Part shown: piece after piece, positions 16,695-23,992 of the stretch
How the letters are laid out: each line of letters opens with the position of its first letter
How positions within the stretch are numbered: position 1 is the first letter of the stretch
NCBI GenBank assembly: GCA_023396045.1
Contig: JAEWXD010000052.1
Span: forward strand, 1 to 54,218
Source: Bacillota bacterium
GTDB taxonomy: Bacteria; Bacillota; Clostridia; Christensenellales; Aristaeellaceae
Direction: 5' to 3'
Length of the DNA stretch: 54,218 bases
Position numbers and translations under genes: made by a program
Notes under the pieces: model-generated
Seen by the model: only the letters and a program-made list of their open reading frames with translations
What the model was told of the DNA's origin: nothing
The model's database searches: none

Positions 16695-17711
16695 ATGAAA
16701 GAAGTATTAGAAGTATGTGGTGGTTGTAACGCTAAACTTGGCCCGGATTTATTGGCCGCAGCATTACACAATTTACCCAACACAAAAAGAGATGATATTT
16801 TAGTGGGTTACGATTCTGCAGACGATGCCGCCATCGTAAAAATTAGTGAAGATGTAGCTGTTATTCAAACCATGGATTTTTTTCCTGCCATTGTGGAAGA
16901 TCCTTATGACTTTGGTAGAATTGCCGCAACCAATGCACTGTCGGATATATACGCCATGGGTGGTGAACCTGTTTGTGCGCTCAATATGGTGTGCTTCCCG
17001 GAAGAGGGTGATGTTGCTGTATTGCAACAAATATTAAAAGGCGGGGCAGATGTACTGGTAAATGCAGGTGCCGCCTTGGTAGGTGGCCACTCCATACACG
17101 ACCCTCGCCCTAAGTACGGCCTTTCTGTAACCGGTGTGGTACACCCACAAAAAGTATGGCAAAACAATACTGCTCAAGCCGGCGATGTGCTTATTCTTAC
17201 TAAAAAATTGGGCGTAAGCCTTGTAACCGGCGGTGTGCGTGCAGGTGTTTTGCCAGAGCACGCCTTGGCAGAAGCCGTAGAAAGTATGTGTACCCTAAAC
17301 AAAGCCGCGGCTGATATTTTACGCAATTATACCGTGCATGCATGCACAGATGTAACCGGCTTTGCACTTGCTGGCCATCTGCTTGAAATGTTAGATGGCA
17401 AAAAAGACGCTGTGCTCTATGGCAATAGCTTGCCCTTGCTTGCCTATGCCATAAAAGCGGCAGAAGAATTTTGTTTTACGGCAGGTGGGCAACGCAACCG
17501 CAACCATGCAGCCCCTTTCTGCAATATGGAAAGCATTCCGTTTGCATACCAGGAAATATTGTTTGATCCTCAAACTTCCGGCGGCTTATTGGCTGCTGTA
17601 CCTATGGAACAAGCAAATGAAATTTTACAAAAAATGCAAAGCTGCAACATCCCTGCTGCCATCATTGGCAACATAGAAGAAGGCAGTGGTCATATTATTT
17701 TTGAAGCATAA
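16695..17711 (+). CDS. selD: Selenide, water dikinase SelD
   Basis: A 338-residue enzyme that makes selenophosphate from selenide and ATP, the selenium donor for selenocysteine, selenouridine and selenium cofactors. ATG at 16695 is preferred because it places VCGGCNAKLGPDLL (active-site Cys/Gly-rich region and following Lys) near the N-terminus as in other SelD; an in-frame ATG 51 bases upstream precedes the promoter-like -10 box. GYDSADDAAIVK, QTMDFFPAIVEDPYDFG, AATNALSDIYAMGG, VGGHSIHDPRPKYGLSVTG and LFDPQTSGGLL are clear family blocks. The active-site position is Cys (TGT), not TGA. It heads a four-gene coupled operon. Confidence 0.93.
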   Translation: MKEVLEVCGGCNAKLGPDLLAAALHNLPNTKRDDILVGYDSADDAAIVKISEDVAVIQTMDFFPAIVEDPYDFGRIAATNALSDIYAMGGEPVCALNMVCFPEEGDVAVLQQILKGGADVLVNAGAALVGGHSIHDPRPKYGLSVTGVVHPQKVWQNNTAQAGDVLILTKKLGVSLVTGGVRAGVLPEHALAEAVESMCTLNKAAADILRNYTVHACTDVTGFALAGHLLEMLDGKKDAVLYGNSLPLLAYAIKAAEEFCFTAGGQRNRNHAAPFCNMESIPFAYQEILFDPQTSGGLLAAVPMEQANEILQKMQSCNIPAAIIGNIEEGSGHIIFEA

Positions 17712-17722
17712 GGAGAATTTTT

Positions 17723-18301
17723 ATGAAAATCAATTGTATCGGTTTGGCTTGCCCACTACCTGTTATTCGTACCAAACAATATTTAAGAGAACACGCCGGT
17801 GAAAGCGTAGAAGTACTCGTAGATAACGAAGTTGCTACCCAAAATCTAAGCAAAATGGCACAGCAATTGGGCATGCAAGCCACTGTTACCAAACAGGACG
17901 ACCATCGCTACACTGTAGTGATTGATGGCACTATGCAAAGTGAAGAATGTGCAGTTATGGAAATGGGTAACGAATACGTGGTAGCTATTTCTGCCGATAA
18001 AATGGGCGATGGCGCAGAAGAACTTTCTAAAAAACTCATTGAAGGCTTTATTTACAGCTTAACAGAGCAAGATGTATTGCCCAAATTTGTAGTTTGCTAT
18101 AATGCAGGTGTAAAATTATCCAGCATAAACCCAAAAACTGTAGAAGACTTAAAAACCCTTGTAAACAAAGGTGTACAAGTACTTTCTTGTGGTTTGTGCT
18201 TAGACTTTTATGGCTTAAAAGAAAACTTGCAAGCAGGCGAAATTACCAATATGTACCGCATTGTAGAAATTTTGCGTAGCCACAGAGTGGTTCGTCCATG
18301 A
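17723..18301 (+). CDS. yedF: YedF-like selenium-metabolism sulfurtransferase homologue
   Basis: A 192-residue protein with an N-terminal TusA-like domain (about 1-70), with the CPxP motif in IGLACPLPVIRTKQYL, and a C-terminal DsrE-like domain. The latter ends with VLSCGLCLDFYGLKENLQAG and EITNMYRI, the signature of the selenium-linked YedF family. Its proposed role is to carry or deliver selenium (persulfide/perselenide) within the pathway; the biochemical activity is not proven in general. The ribosome site AAGGAG sits directly after selD and the gene ends in ATGA shared with the next start. The family co-occurs with SelD and selenium-dependent molybdenum hydroxylases. Confidence 0.9.
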   Translation: MKINCIGLACPLPVIRTKQYLREHAGESVEVLVDNEVATQNLSKMAQQLGMQATVTKQDDHRYTVVIDGTMQSEECAVMEMGNEYVVAISADKMGDGAEELSKKLIEGFIYSLTEQDVLPKFVVCYNAGVKLSSINPKTVEDLKTLVNKGVQVLSCGLCLDFYGLKENLQAGEITNMYRIVEILRSHRVVRP

Positions 18302-18537
18302 TGTATTTATTCACCTTTGCATCTACCCATCATGCCATGGCAGCAGAAAGAATGTGTGAGCAAGCCTTTGCTTGCAGGTTGATTCCTTTGCCCCCGGTGA
18401 TTTCTGCCGGCTGTGGCCTTGCCTTGCGTGTGGAAGAAAAAAATGTTAACTCTGCAAAGCAAATGCTTACACAGGCACAAATTCCCTTTGATTTGTTTCA
18501 TAAAATTGCAGATAATCAATATGAGGCTGTACAATGA
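18298..18537 (+). CDS. DUF3343 putative Se/S carrier protein
   Basis: A 79-residue soluble protein overlapping yedF by ATGA. MYLFTFASTHHAMAAERMC and IPLPPVISAGCGLALRV match the small DUF3343 family. The conserved Cys in the SAGCG motif is present and is the expected carrier residue. Members sit with selD/yedF or with cysteine desulfurase genes and are thought to shuttle sulfur or selenium. Its stop overlaps the next start by four bases, so three genes in a row are translationally coupled. Confidence 0.85.
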   Translation: MMYLFTFASTHHAMAAERMCEQAFACRLIPLPPVISAGCGLALRVEEKNVNSAKQMLTQAQIPFDLFHKIADNQYEAVQ

Positions 18538-19658
18538 TTTATGCAGATTATAGCGCCACTTCCATCGGCAAACCGGAATGTATGGCAAAAGCTATGTGTG
18601 AAGTGCTTGATGGCGAATACGGCAACGCTTCTCGTGGTGCACATCGTTTGGCTTTGCGCTCCTTGCGTGCCATAGATGGTGCAAGGCAAGCTGTGGCAAA
18701 TTATTTTGGACTATCTGCTTATTGGCAACTGGGCTTTACTCCCTCTGCCACCTATGCGCTGAACCTTGCTATCAAAAGCAACCTGCATGCAGAAGACCAT
18801 GTAATTACTACCTTGTGGGAACACAATGCCGTATTGCGCCCTCTTTATCAAACAGGTGCAAGTATCAGTTTTTTGCCCATGCAGGCAGACCAAACACCAG
18901 ATGCCGGCGCCTTGGAAAGTTTACTGCAAAGCAATACCAAAGCCATTGTTTGTAACTTGATGAGCAATGTTACGGGCAACATTTTGCATTTAGAACCCTT
19001 TAAGGCCTTTGCCAAAGCGCATAACTTGTTGCTCATTTTAGATGCAAGCCAATATGCAGGCCAGTTCCCTCTGCAGTTTAACGAAAGCTTTCCTAAAACC
19101 TTGCTTGCCATTACCGGCCATAAAAGCCTTTACGGGCCTATGGGCTCCGGTGCATTGCTTGCTTATGGTATCAGCGAGCTACAACCTGTAAACACAGGGG
19201 GCAGTGGCATACATAGCTTTGATAAGGAGTTCCCGCACTGCTTTCCGGATGTTTGTGAACCGGGTACGGTTAGCCTGCCTGCTATAGTGGGCCTTGCAAG
19301 CGCCGTGCAGTGGTTAAAAGAGCAAGATACCACAACGCATACACAGCAACTGCGTAAAGCCTTTATAGAGGGCTTAGAGCAAATACCCCATGTGCGCTAT
19401 TATGGCACCAAGGAGAACGGCGGTGCTTGTGTATCCATCAATATTGGCACTTTGCCTTCGGATGTAGTAGCAGCAAGGCTCGACCAGGAATTTGAAATTT
19501 GCGTGCGTGCCGGTGCCCATTGCGCACCCCTTGTGCATAAACACTATGGCACAGAAAAACAAGGTATGTTGCGCTTTAGCTTTGGTTTTAAAAGCACTTT
19601 GCAAGATGTAGAGCACTGTTTGCAAGCCATAGCCAAAATTGCAGGCGAAATAAAATAA
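18534..19658 (+). CDS. Class V aminotransferase-fold cysteine desulfurase (selenium-operon type)
   Basis: A 374-residue PLP enzyme. IYADYSATSIGKPECM, the His in TTLWEHNAVLRPLY, LILDASQYAGQFPL, the PLP lysine in ITGHKSLYGPMGSGALL and the catalytic Cys in RAGAHCAPLVHK are all present. It fits the cysteine-desulfurase-like family usually found next to YedF and DUF3343 rather than housekeeping IscS/SufS. The likely role is to release sulfur from cysteine or selenium from selenocysteine and feed the carrier proteins encoded just upstream and SelD. A terminator follows. Confidence 0.87.
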   Translation: MIYADYSATSIGKPECMAKAMCEVLDGEYGNASRGAHRLALRSLRAIDGARQAVANYFGLSAYWQLGFTPSATYALNLAIKSNLHAEDHVITTLWEHNAVLRPLYQTGASISFLPMQADQTPDAGALESLLQSNTKAIVCNLMSNVTGNILHLEPFKAFAKAHNLLLILDASQYAGQFPLQFNESFPKTLLAITGHKSLYGPMGSGALLAYGISELQPVNTGGSGIHSFDKEFPHCFPDVCEPGTVSLPAIVGLASAVQWLKEQDTTTHTQQLRKAFIEGLEQIPHVRYYGTKENGGACVSINIGTLPSDVVAARLDQEFEICVRAGAHCAPLVHKHYGTEKQGMLRFSFGFKSTLQDVEHCLQAIAKIAGEIK

Positions 19659-19661
19659 AAC

Positions 19662-19698
19662 AAAACACACTGTATGTGATATGTACAGTGTGTTTTTG
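19662..19698. terminator. Bidirectional terminator between the selenium operon and the YjjG-like gene
   Basis: A perfect eleven-base-pair stem AACACACTGTA / TACAGTGTGTT is followed by TTTTG on the plus strand and has an A-rich flank that serves the opposite strand. Confidence 0.88.
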
Positions 19699-19700
19699 TG

Positions 19701-20390
19701 CTACTCTTGCGCTTCTATTTGTGTAAAGGCAATGGCATCCAGTAGGTTCTTTGCCTGGTACTTTGCCTTATTGCTGGGGCGCTCTGCAAGGTACAAGCAG
19801 TCTATTCCTGCGTTGTTGGCTGCGCCAACATCGCTACTCAGGCTATCGCCTATAAATAGCACTTGGCTTTTATCTGTTATATTAAAATCTTTCATAGCCA
19901 TGTATATCATTTCGGGGCTTGGTTTTGGGTAGCCTGTTTCTTCGCTGATATAGAGGGCATCACAATATTCCATGATGGGATGTTCCGCAAGGCGCCCCCT
20001 TTGTACTTGGCTTAAACCGTTGGTAATATAGGCAATGTGCTGGCTTTTGGGGATGGCTTTTAAAAATTCTAAAGCGTAGGGCATCATATCTTTACCCTGG
20101 CTCAGCTTGTGCATAAAGTAGGCGCTCATAGTAGGGGCAAGGCCTGTATCCTTGCCTATGCGTGCAATAAAGCGTGTGAAACGTTCGGTAGATAAATTGG
20201 CAGGATCTATTTTACCTTGCTCCAATTCATTCCATACTTCCTGGTTGGCATGCAAATAGGTTTTTAAATTTTTATCTGTATATTCTATATCAAAGTTTGC
20301 AAAGCAATCTTTTAAAGCCTTTTCTTCTGCTGTGTGAAAATCAAGTAAAGTGCCGTCTATATCCAAAAGTAGTAGTGTATATTGCTGCAT
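19701..20390 (-). CDS. HAD-family nucleotidase, YjjG/YfnB type
   Basis: A 229-residue haloacid-dehalogenase-fold phosphatase. HAD motif I is LLLDIDGTLLDF (nucleophile and acid Asp), motif II YITNGLS, motif III GYPKPSPEM, and motif IV VLFIGDSLSSDVGAANNAGID. ITNGLSQVQRGRL followed by the GYPKP lysine is characteristic of the YjjG/YfnB group, which in E. coli dephosphorylates non-canonical pyrimidine nucleotides (house-cleaning). AAGGAG precedes the ATG. It is transcribed alone, divergently from the following block. The exact substrate is inferred from the family. Confidence 0.85.
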   Translation of the reverse strand: MQQYTLLLLDIDGTLLDFHTAEEKALKDCFANFDIEYTDKNLKTYLHANQEVWNELEQGKIDPANLSTERFTRFIARIGKDTGLAPTMSAYFMHKLSQGKDMMPYALEFLKAIPKSQHIAYITNGLSQVQRGRLAEHPIMEYCDALYISEETGYPKPSPEMIYMAMKDFNITDKSQVLFIGDSLSSDVGAANNAGIDCLYLAERPSNKAKYQAKNLLDAIAFTQIEAQE

Positions 20391-20417
20391 GTGTGTTCTC
20401 CTTATTATATTTATTCT

Positions 20418-20446
20418 ATTATAGCGTATTGTTACAGCTTGTACAA
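20418..20446 (-). promoter_or_regulatory. Predicted promoter of the YjjG-like gene
   Basis: On the minus strand TTGTAC and a perfect TATAAT are separated by 17 bases, about 20 bases before the ribosome site. Confidence 0.6.
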
Positions 20447-20455
20447 ATGCAATAT

Positions 20456-20484
20456 TTGAACGCCTTTGTGCTGTGTGGTATAAT
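20456..20484 (+). promoter_or_regulatory. Predicted promoter of the 20514-25759 block
   Basis: TTGAAC and a perfect TATAAT are separated by 17 bases, with an extended -10 TG. It lies back to back with the YjjG-like promoter, the two -35 boxes nine bases apart. Confidence 0.65.
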
Positions 20485-20513
20485 AAAAGAGATTGAAATT
20501 TAGGAGTAACAGT

Positions 20514-21515
20514 ATGTTTTCAAAAATAATGGATAGATTTTACTACGGTAAAAGTGGTAAGGCAGATTATACCCATGCAGATTTACCTAAAAATCGCATA
20601 GACCTATTTTTTACTACACTAAAGGTACGTTGGAGCTCTATGGCCATGCTCAACTTAGTGTATGCATTGTTTTGGTTGCCTGCGTTTATGATAGTAATGG
20701 GCGCTGTTAGCCAATGGCTCAATGCCTTAAATAGCGTACAAGCACTCATAGAGGAATCTCAAATCCTTGCAGAGGAATCTATAGCCATTGTACAAAGCTT
20801 TCAGAACTCTTTGCTTTTGCAAACCTTATTAAAGCTGATTCCCGCCATATTCATTACCGGCCCTGCCAGTGTAGGCCTTGCCTATAACCTGCGCAACTGG
20901 GCAAGGGATGAACACGCTTTCGTTTGGAGCGATGCTTGGGATAGTATAAAAAGCAACTGGAAGCAAGCGCTTGGCATTTCTGCCATCAGTTCTGTATTGC
21001 CTGCCATACTCTATATTTCCTTCCGTTTTTATGGTGATCTTGGCAAAAATAATATGCTTATGCTATTGCCGCAAGTGCTTGTTGTGCTTGCTGGTATTGC
21101 GTGGGTTTTAGGCTCTGTATTCTTCTACTATCTTATTGTAAATTATAAATTGCGTTTTGCAGACGTACTGCGTAACGGCTTATTGCTTAGCATTGCCCGC
21201 TTGCCGCAAGTGGTAGGGGTAAAATTGCTGCAAGCCATTCCTATGCTTATTACTATATTGATTGCAGCACTTTCCAACATACAATATGCCATTGTATTCT
21301 TTAGCCTATACTATGCTGTTTTCGGCTTGGTTCTAAGCCGTTTCATTGCAGCCAGCTTCTCCAATGCTTGTTTTGAAAACATTATCAACCCGCGTATAGA
21401 GGGTGCACCAAGCAACATAGGCTTACGCAGTAAAGAATATGCAGACCTTGAAGAAGAATTAGATAAAAACGATACCGACAACGATGTATATATCAACCTT
21501 GAGGATGAACAATAA
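20514..21515 (+). CDS. YesL/DUF624-like polytopic membrane protein
   Basis: A 333-residue protein; ATG at 20514 is preferred (TAGGAGTAA ribosome site) over an in-frame codon 21 bases upstream. It has about five to six membrane segments. After a short soluble start, KNRIDLFFTTLKVRWSSMAMLN leads into the first segment, and GPASVGLAYNLRNWARDEHAFVWSDAWDSIK is the inside loop typical of YesL/DUF624 proteins. The end is a soluble acidic tail. Family function is unknown. It overlaps the next start by one base (TAATG). The acidic tail and its place at the head of a block with Hsp33 are unusual; function not assigned. Confidence 0.65.
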   Translation: MFSKIMDRFYYGKSGKADYTHADLPKNRIDLFFTTLKVRWSSMAMLNLVYALFWLPAFMIVMGAVSQWLNALNSVQALIEESQILAEESIAIVQSFQNSLLLQTLLKLIPAIFITGPASVGLAYNLRNWARDEHAFVWSDAWDSIKSNWKQALGISAISSVLPAILYISFRFYGDLGKNNMLMLLPQVLVVLAGIAWVLGSVFFYYLIVNYKLRFADVLRNGLLLSIARLPQVVGVKLLQAIPMLITILIAALSNIQYAIVFFSLYYAVFGLVLSRFIAASFSNACFENIINPRIEGAPSNIGLRSKEYADLEEELDKNDTDNDVYINLEDEQ

Positions 21516-22243
21516 TGTATAAGGCCTTCGCCGATGTGTATGACACACTTATGCAAGATGTAGACTATGCTACATGGGCAAACTATTATATCAGCCTTTT
21601 GCAAACCTACGCCCCACAAGCCAAAAATATTATGGAATGTGGCTGTGGTACGGGTGCGCTTACCCAATATTTTGCAGAGCAATACCAAACCCAAGCTTTA
21701 GATATCAGCGCCGAAATGTTGCAAATCGCCTATAACAAAATGCGTGAGGCAGGGGAAAAAGTTGCCTTTTCTAATCAAGATATGCGCAAGTTTGCCACTC
21801 ATAAGCCTTTGGATGCCGTACTTGCCACTTGCGATGCGGTCAACTACCTTACCCAAGCAAAAGATGTAGAAGCCTTTTTCACTTCTGCCAACAAGGCTTT
21901 AAAAGCAAGGGGCTTACTTATATTTGATGTATCCAGCCCCTACAAACTTTATACATTATTGCCCAGTATGCCATGGGTGCGTACCGATGAAAATATAAGC
22001 TATATATGGCAAAACTTTGTAGAAGAGCAGATACTTTACATGCAAATCAGCCTGTTTATAAAAGAAAATGGGCACTACATTCGTATGGAGGAGGAGCAAC
22101 AGCAATGTTGTTTTTCACAAAAAGAATATACAGTTATGCTACAAAACGCAGGCTTTGATAATATACAATTTTTTGGGGAGCAAAGCAAAAATCCACCGCA
22201 AGAAAGGGATAGTCGCTGGCATGTGTTGGCGCAAAAGAAATAA
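21515..22243 (+). CDS. Class I SAM-dependent methyltransferase
   Basis: A 242-residue Rossmann-fold methyltransferase. MYKAFADVYDTLMQDVDYATW is a common start for this subgroup. IMECGCGTGALTQYFA is the SAM-binding motif I, ALDISAEMLQIA motif II, and LATCDAVNYL motif IV, with LLIFDVSSPYK following. The C-terminal half carries a lid typical of small-molecule methyltransferases. The substrate is unknown. It is translationally coupled to the membrane protein upstream (TAATG) and 11 bases before hslO. Confidence 0.87.
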   Translation: MYKAFADVYDTLMQDVDYATWANYYISLLQTYAPQAKNIMECGCGTGALTQYFAEQYQTQALDISAEMLQIAYNKMREAGEKVAFSNQDMRKFATHKPLDAVLATCDAVNYLTQAKDVEAFFTSANKALKARGLLIFDVSSPYKLYTLLPSMPWVRTDENISYIWQNFVEEQILYMQISLFIKENGHYIRMEEEQQQCCFSQKEYTVMLQNAGFDNIQFFGEQSKNPPQERDSRWHVLAQKK

Positions 22244-22254
22244 AGAGGAACATT

Positions 22255-23151
22255 ATGCAAAATAATTTATTAAAACAAGATAGAATTACCTTTGCCAACT
22301 TAGCCAATGGTGAAGCCACCATTATTTTTGTAGAAGCTACCAATACCGTGGCAAAGGCAGCCGCCATACATAACACCAGCCCCGTTGCCACCGCCGCCTT
22401 GGGCAGAGCTTTAATTGCCACCTCTATTTTGGGTGCAAGGCTTAAGGATGATAAAGCCTTGGTAAGCGTAAGCATCAAAGGGGGTGGGCCCATTGGCACC
22501 ATTACTACGGTTTCCAACGGCCATACGGTAAAAGGCAGCCTAATCAATCCCCATGTAGAAGTACCCAATAGGGAAGATGGCAAACTCAATGTAGGTGCCG
22601 CCGTTGGCAAAGACGGTAATATTACCGTTGTGAAAGACTTGAACATGAAATCTCCCTATGTTGGACAAACAGAACTTATCAGCGGGGAGCTGGCAGAAGA
22701 CTTTGCCTATTATTTTGCTGTAAGCGAACAGCAACCTTGCTTAATTTCCTTGGGTGTTTTGGTAAATGGGGATAATGTGCTTTCTGCCGGGGGCATTATG
22801 GTAGCCCCCATGCCCGGTTGTACAGAAGAAACTTTACAAAATTTAGAAATTCGTAGCATGATGATGGCAGACATCAGCCGTGAACTCACCTATGATCCGG
22901 CAGAACAACTCATAGAGCGTTGGTTTGACGGCATGCATCCGGAAATTTTACATAGCCAGCCTCTTGATTATATTTGCGACTGTTCACGCTACAAAATGGA
23001 AGCCGCCTTGCTTTCCTTGGGCAGAGCCGAATTACAGTCCATATTAGAGGATGAGCAAGATGGTGCAGAACTTATTTGCCATTTTTGCCACACCAAACAT
23101 TTTTTTAGTGATGCAGATATTGCAGCACTGTTAGCCAAAAAGGATGAATAA
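22255..23151 (+). CDS. hslO: Redox-regulated chaperone Hsp33
   Basis: A 298-residue cytoplasmic chaperone activated by oxidation. The N-terminal core includes NTVAKAAAIHNTSPVATAAL, GRALIATS and GGGPIGTI. The C-terminal redox switch has four Cys in YICDCSRYKM (CxC) and LICHFCHTKH (CxxC) that bind zinc in the reduced state; disulfide formation under oxidative stress unfolds the region and exposes the client-binding surface. Length is standard and the GAGGAACATT ribosome site is clear. Confidence 0.95.
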   Translation: MQNNLLKQDRITFANLANGEATIIFVEATNTVAKAAAIHNTSPVATAALGRALIATSILGARLKDDKALVSVSIKGGGPIGTITTVSNGHTVKGSLINPHVEVPNREDGKLNVGAAVGKDGNITVVKDLNMKSPYVGQTELISGELAEDFAYYFAVSEQQPCLISLGVLVNGDNVLSAGGIMVAPMPGCTEETLQNLEIRSMMMADISRELTYDPAEQLIERWFDGMHPEILHSQPLDYICDCSRYKMEAALLSLGRAELQSILEDEQDGAELICHFCHTKHFFSDADIAALLAKKDE

Positions 23152-23152
23152 T

Positions 23153-23980
23153 ATGTATAATTTACTTGATTTTGATGCTTTGCAACAAGAATTTGTAGAA
23201 AGCCGTTTGGAAATCATGACCTTTGACGGCAAGAATGAAGAAGAAAAACTTGCTCAAATGTATGAGGTTTCTTTAGAACTGCAAGCAGAATTTGCAAATA
23301 CTCCCTTGCTTGCACTGGGCGACAGCACGCCACAAGAATATTTTAATGCTATGGATAGTGAGGAACTGGTAGAGCAATACCTTGCCTACTATAACCAAAC
23401 CCAAAGTGTTCCCGAAGTGCTCTACAATGTTTTAACAGAAAAACCCTTAGAAGAAACACTTTGTGAAATAGTGCAGGATGAAGACAGACCTATGGATTTG
23501 CGTATGCTTACCATGGGCTTGCTGGACGATATGCAAAGCACTGCCCTTGCCAAGTATTATGCTGTAATTCAAAGCAGACGTGCAGAAAAAGACGACTTTG
23601 CAGATAAAGCCATGGATTCCCTGCGCAATATGGACGAAGCAGTGGTAGAACCCATTCTGCTTTCTGTGTTTGAAGAATCTGGTAACGAAGGCAGAGATGC
23701 CATGTTGGAAATTTTGGCAAAGCCATTTTGCAGCACACAGGTGTTTGATCATGCTTTGCGCAGCTTCATCAAAGCACCCAAACATAAAGAAATCTATGCT
23801 TATTATTTGGGCAAAATGGAAAACGAAGAAGCATTGCCTTTCTTAATTGAAGCCGTAGAATCTGAAGAATTGGATTATATAGATTATTTAGAAACACGTG
23901 CCACCATAGAACGTTTGGGTGGTACTTGTAAAGAAATAGATTATACAGAGGATCCCCTCTATAAAAAAATTCATGCATAA
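23153..23980 (+). CDS. Uncharacterised HEAT-like repeat protein
   Basis: A 275-residue acidic soluble protein that I do not recognise. ATG at 23153 is preferred (AAAGGAT at proper spacing) over an in-frame ATG nine bases earlier that would overlap hslO. From about residue 100 it consists of repeated helical pairs with the feel of HEAT/armadillo repeats (for example MDLRMLTMGLLDDMQ, VVEPILLSVFEESG, ALPFLIEAVESEE). No signal peptide, membrane segment or catalytic motif is seen. It lies between hslO and the zinc-ribbon membrane protein with spacings of 1 and 12 bases, so it likely works in a protein-protein scaffold with one of them. Confidence 0.7.
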   Translation: MYNLLDFDALQQEFVESRLEIMTFDGKNEEEKLAQMYEVSLELQAEFANTPLLALGDSTPQEYFNAMDSEELVEQYLAYYNQTQSVPEVLYNVLTEKPLEETLCEIVQDEDRPMDLRMLTMGLLDDMQSTALAKYYAVIQSRRAEKDDFADKAMDSLRNMDEAVVEPILLSVFEESGNEGRDAMLEILAKPFCSTQVFDHALRSFIKAPKHKEIYAYYLGKMENEEALPFLIEAVESEELDYIDYLETRATIERLGGTCKEIDYTEDPLYKKIHA

Positions 23981-23992
23981 AGGAGAATGCGT

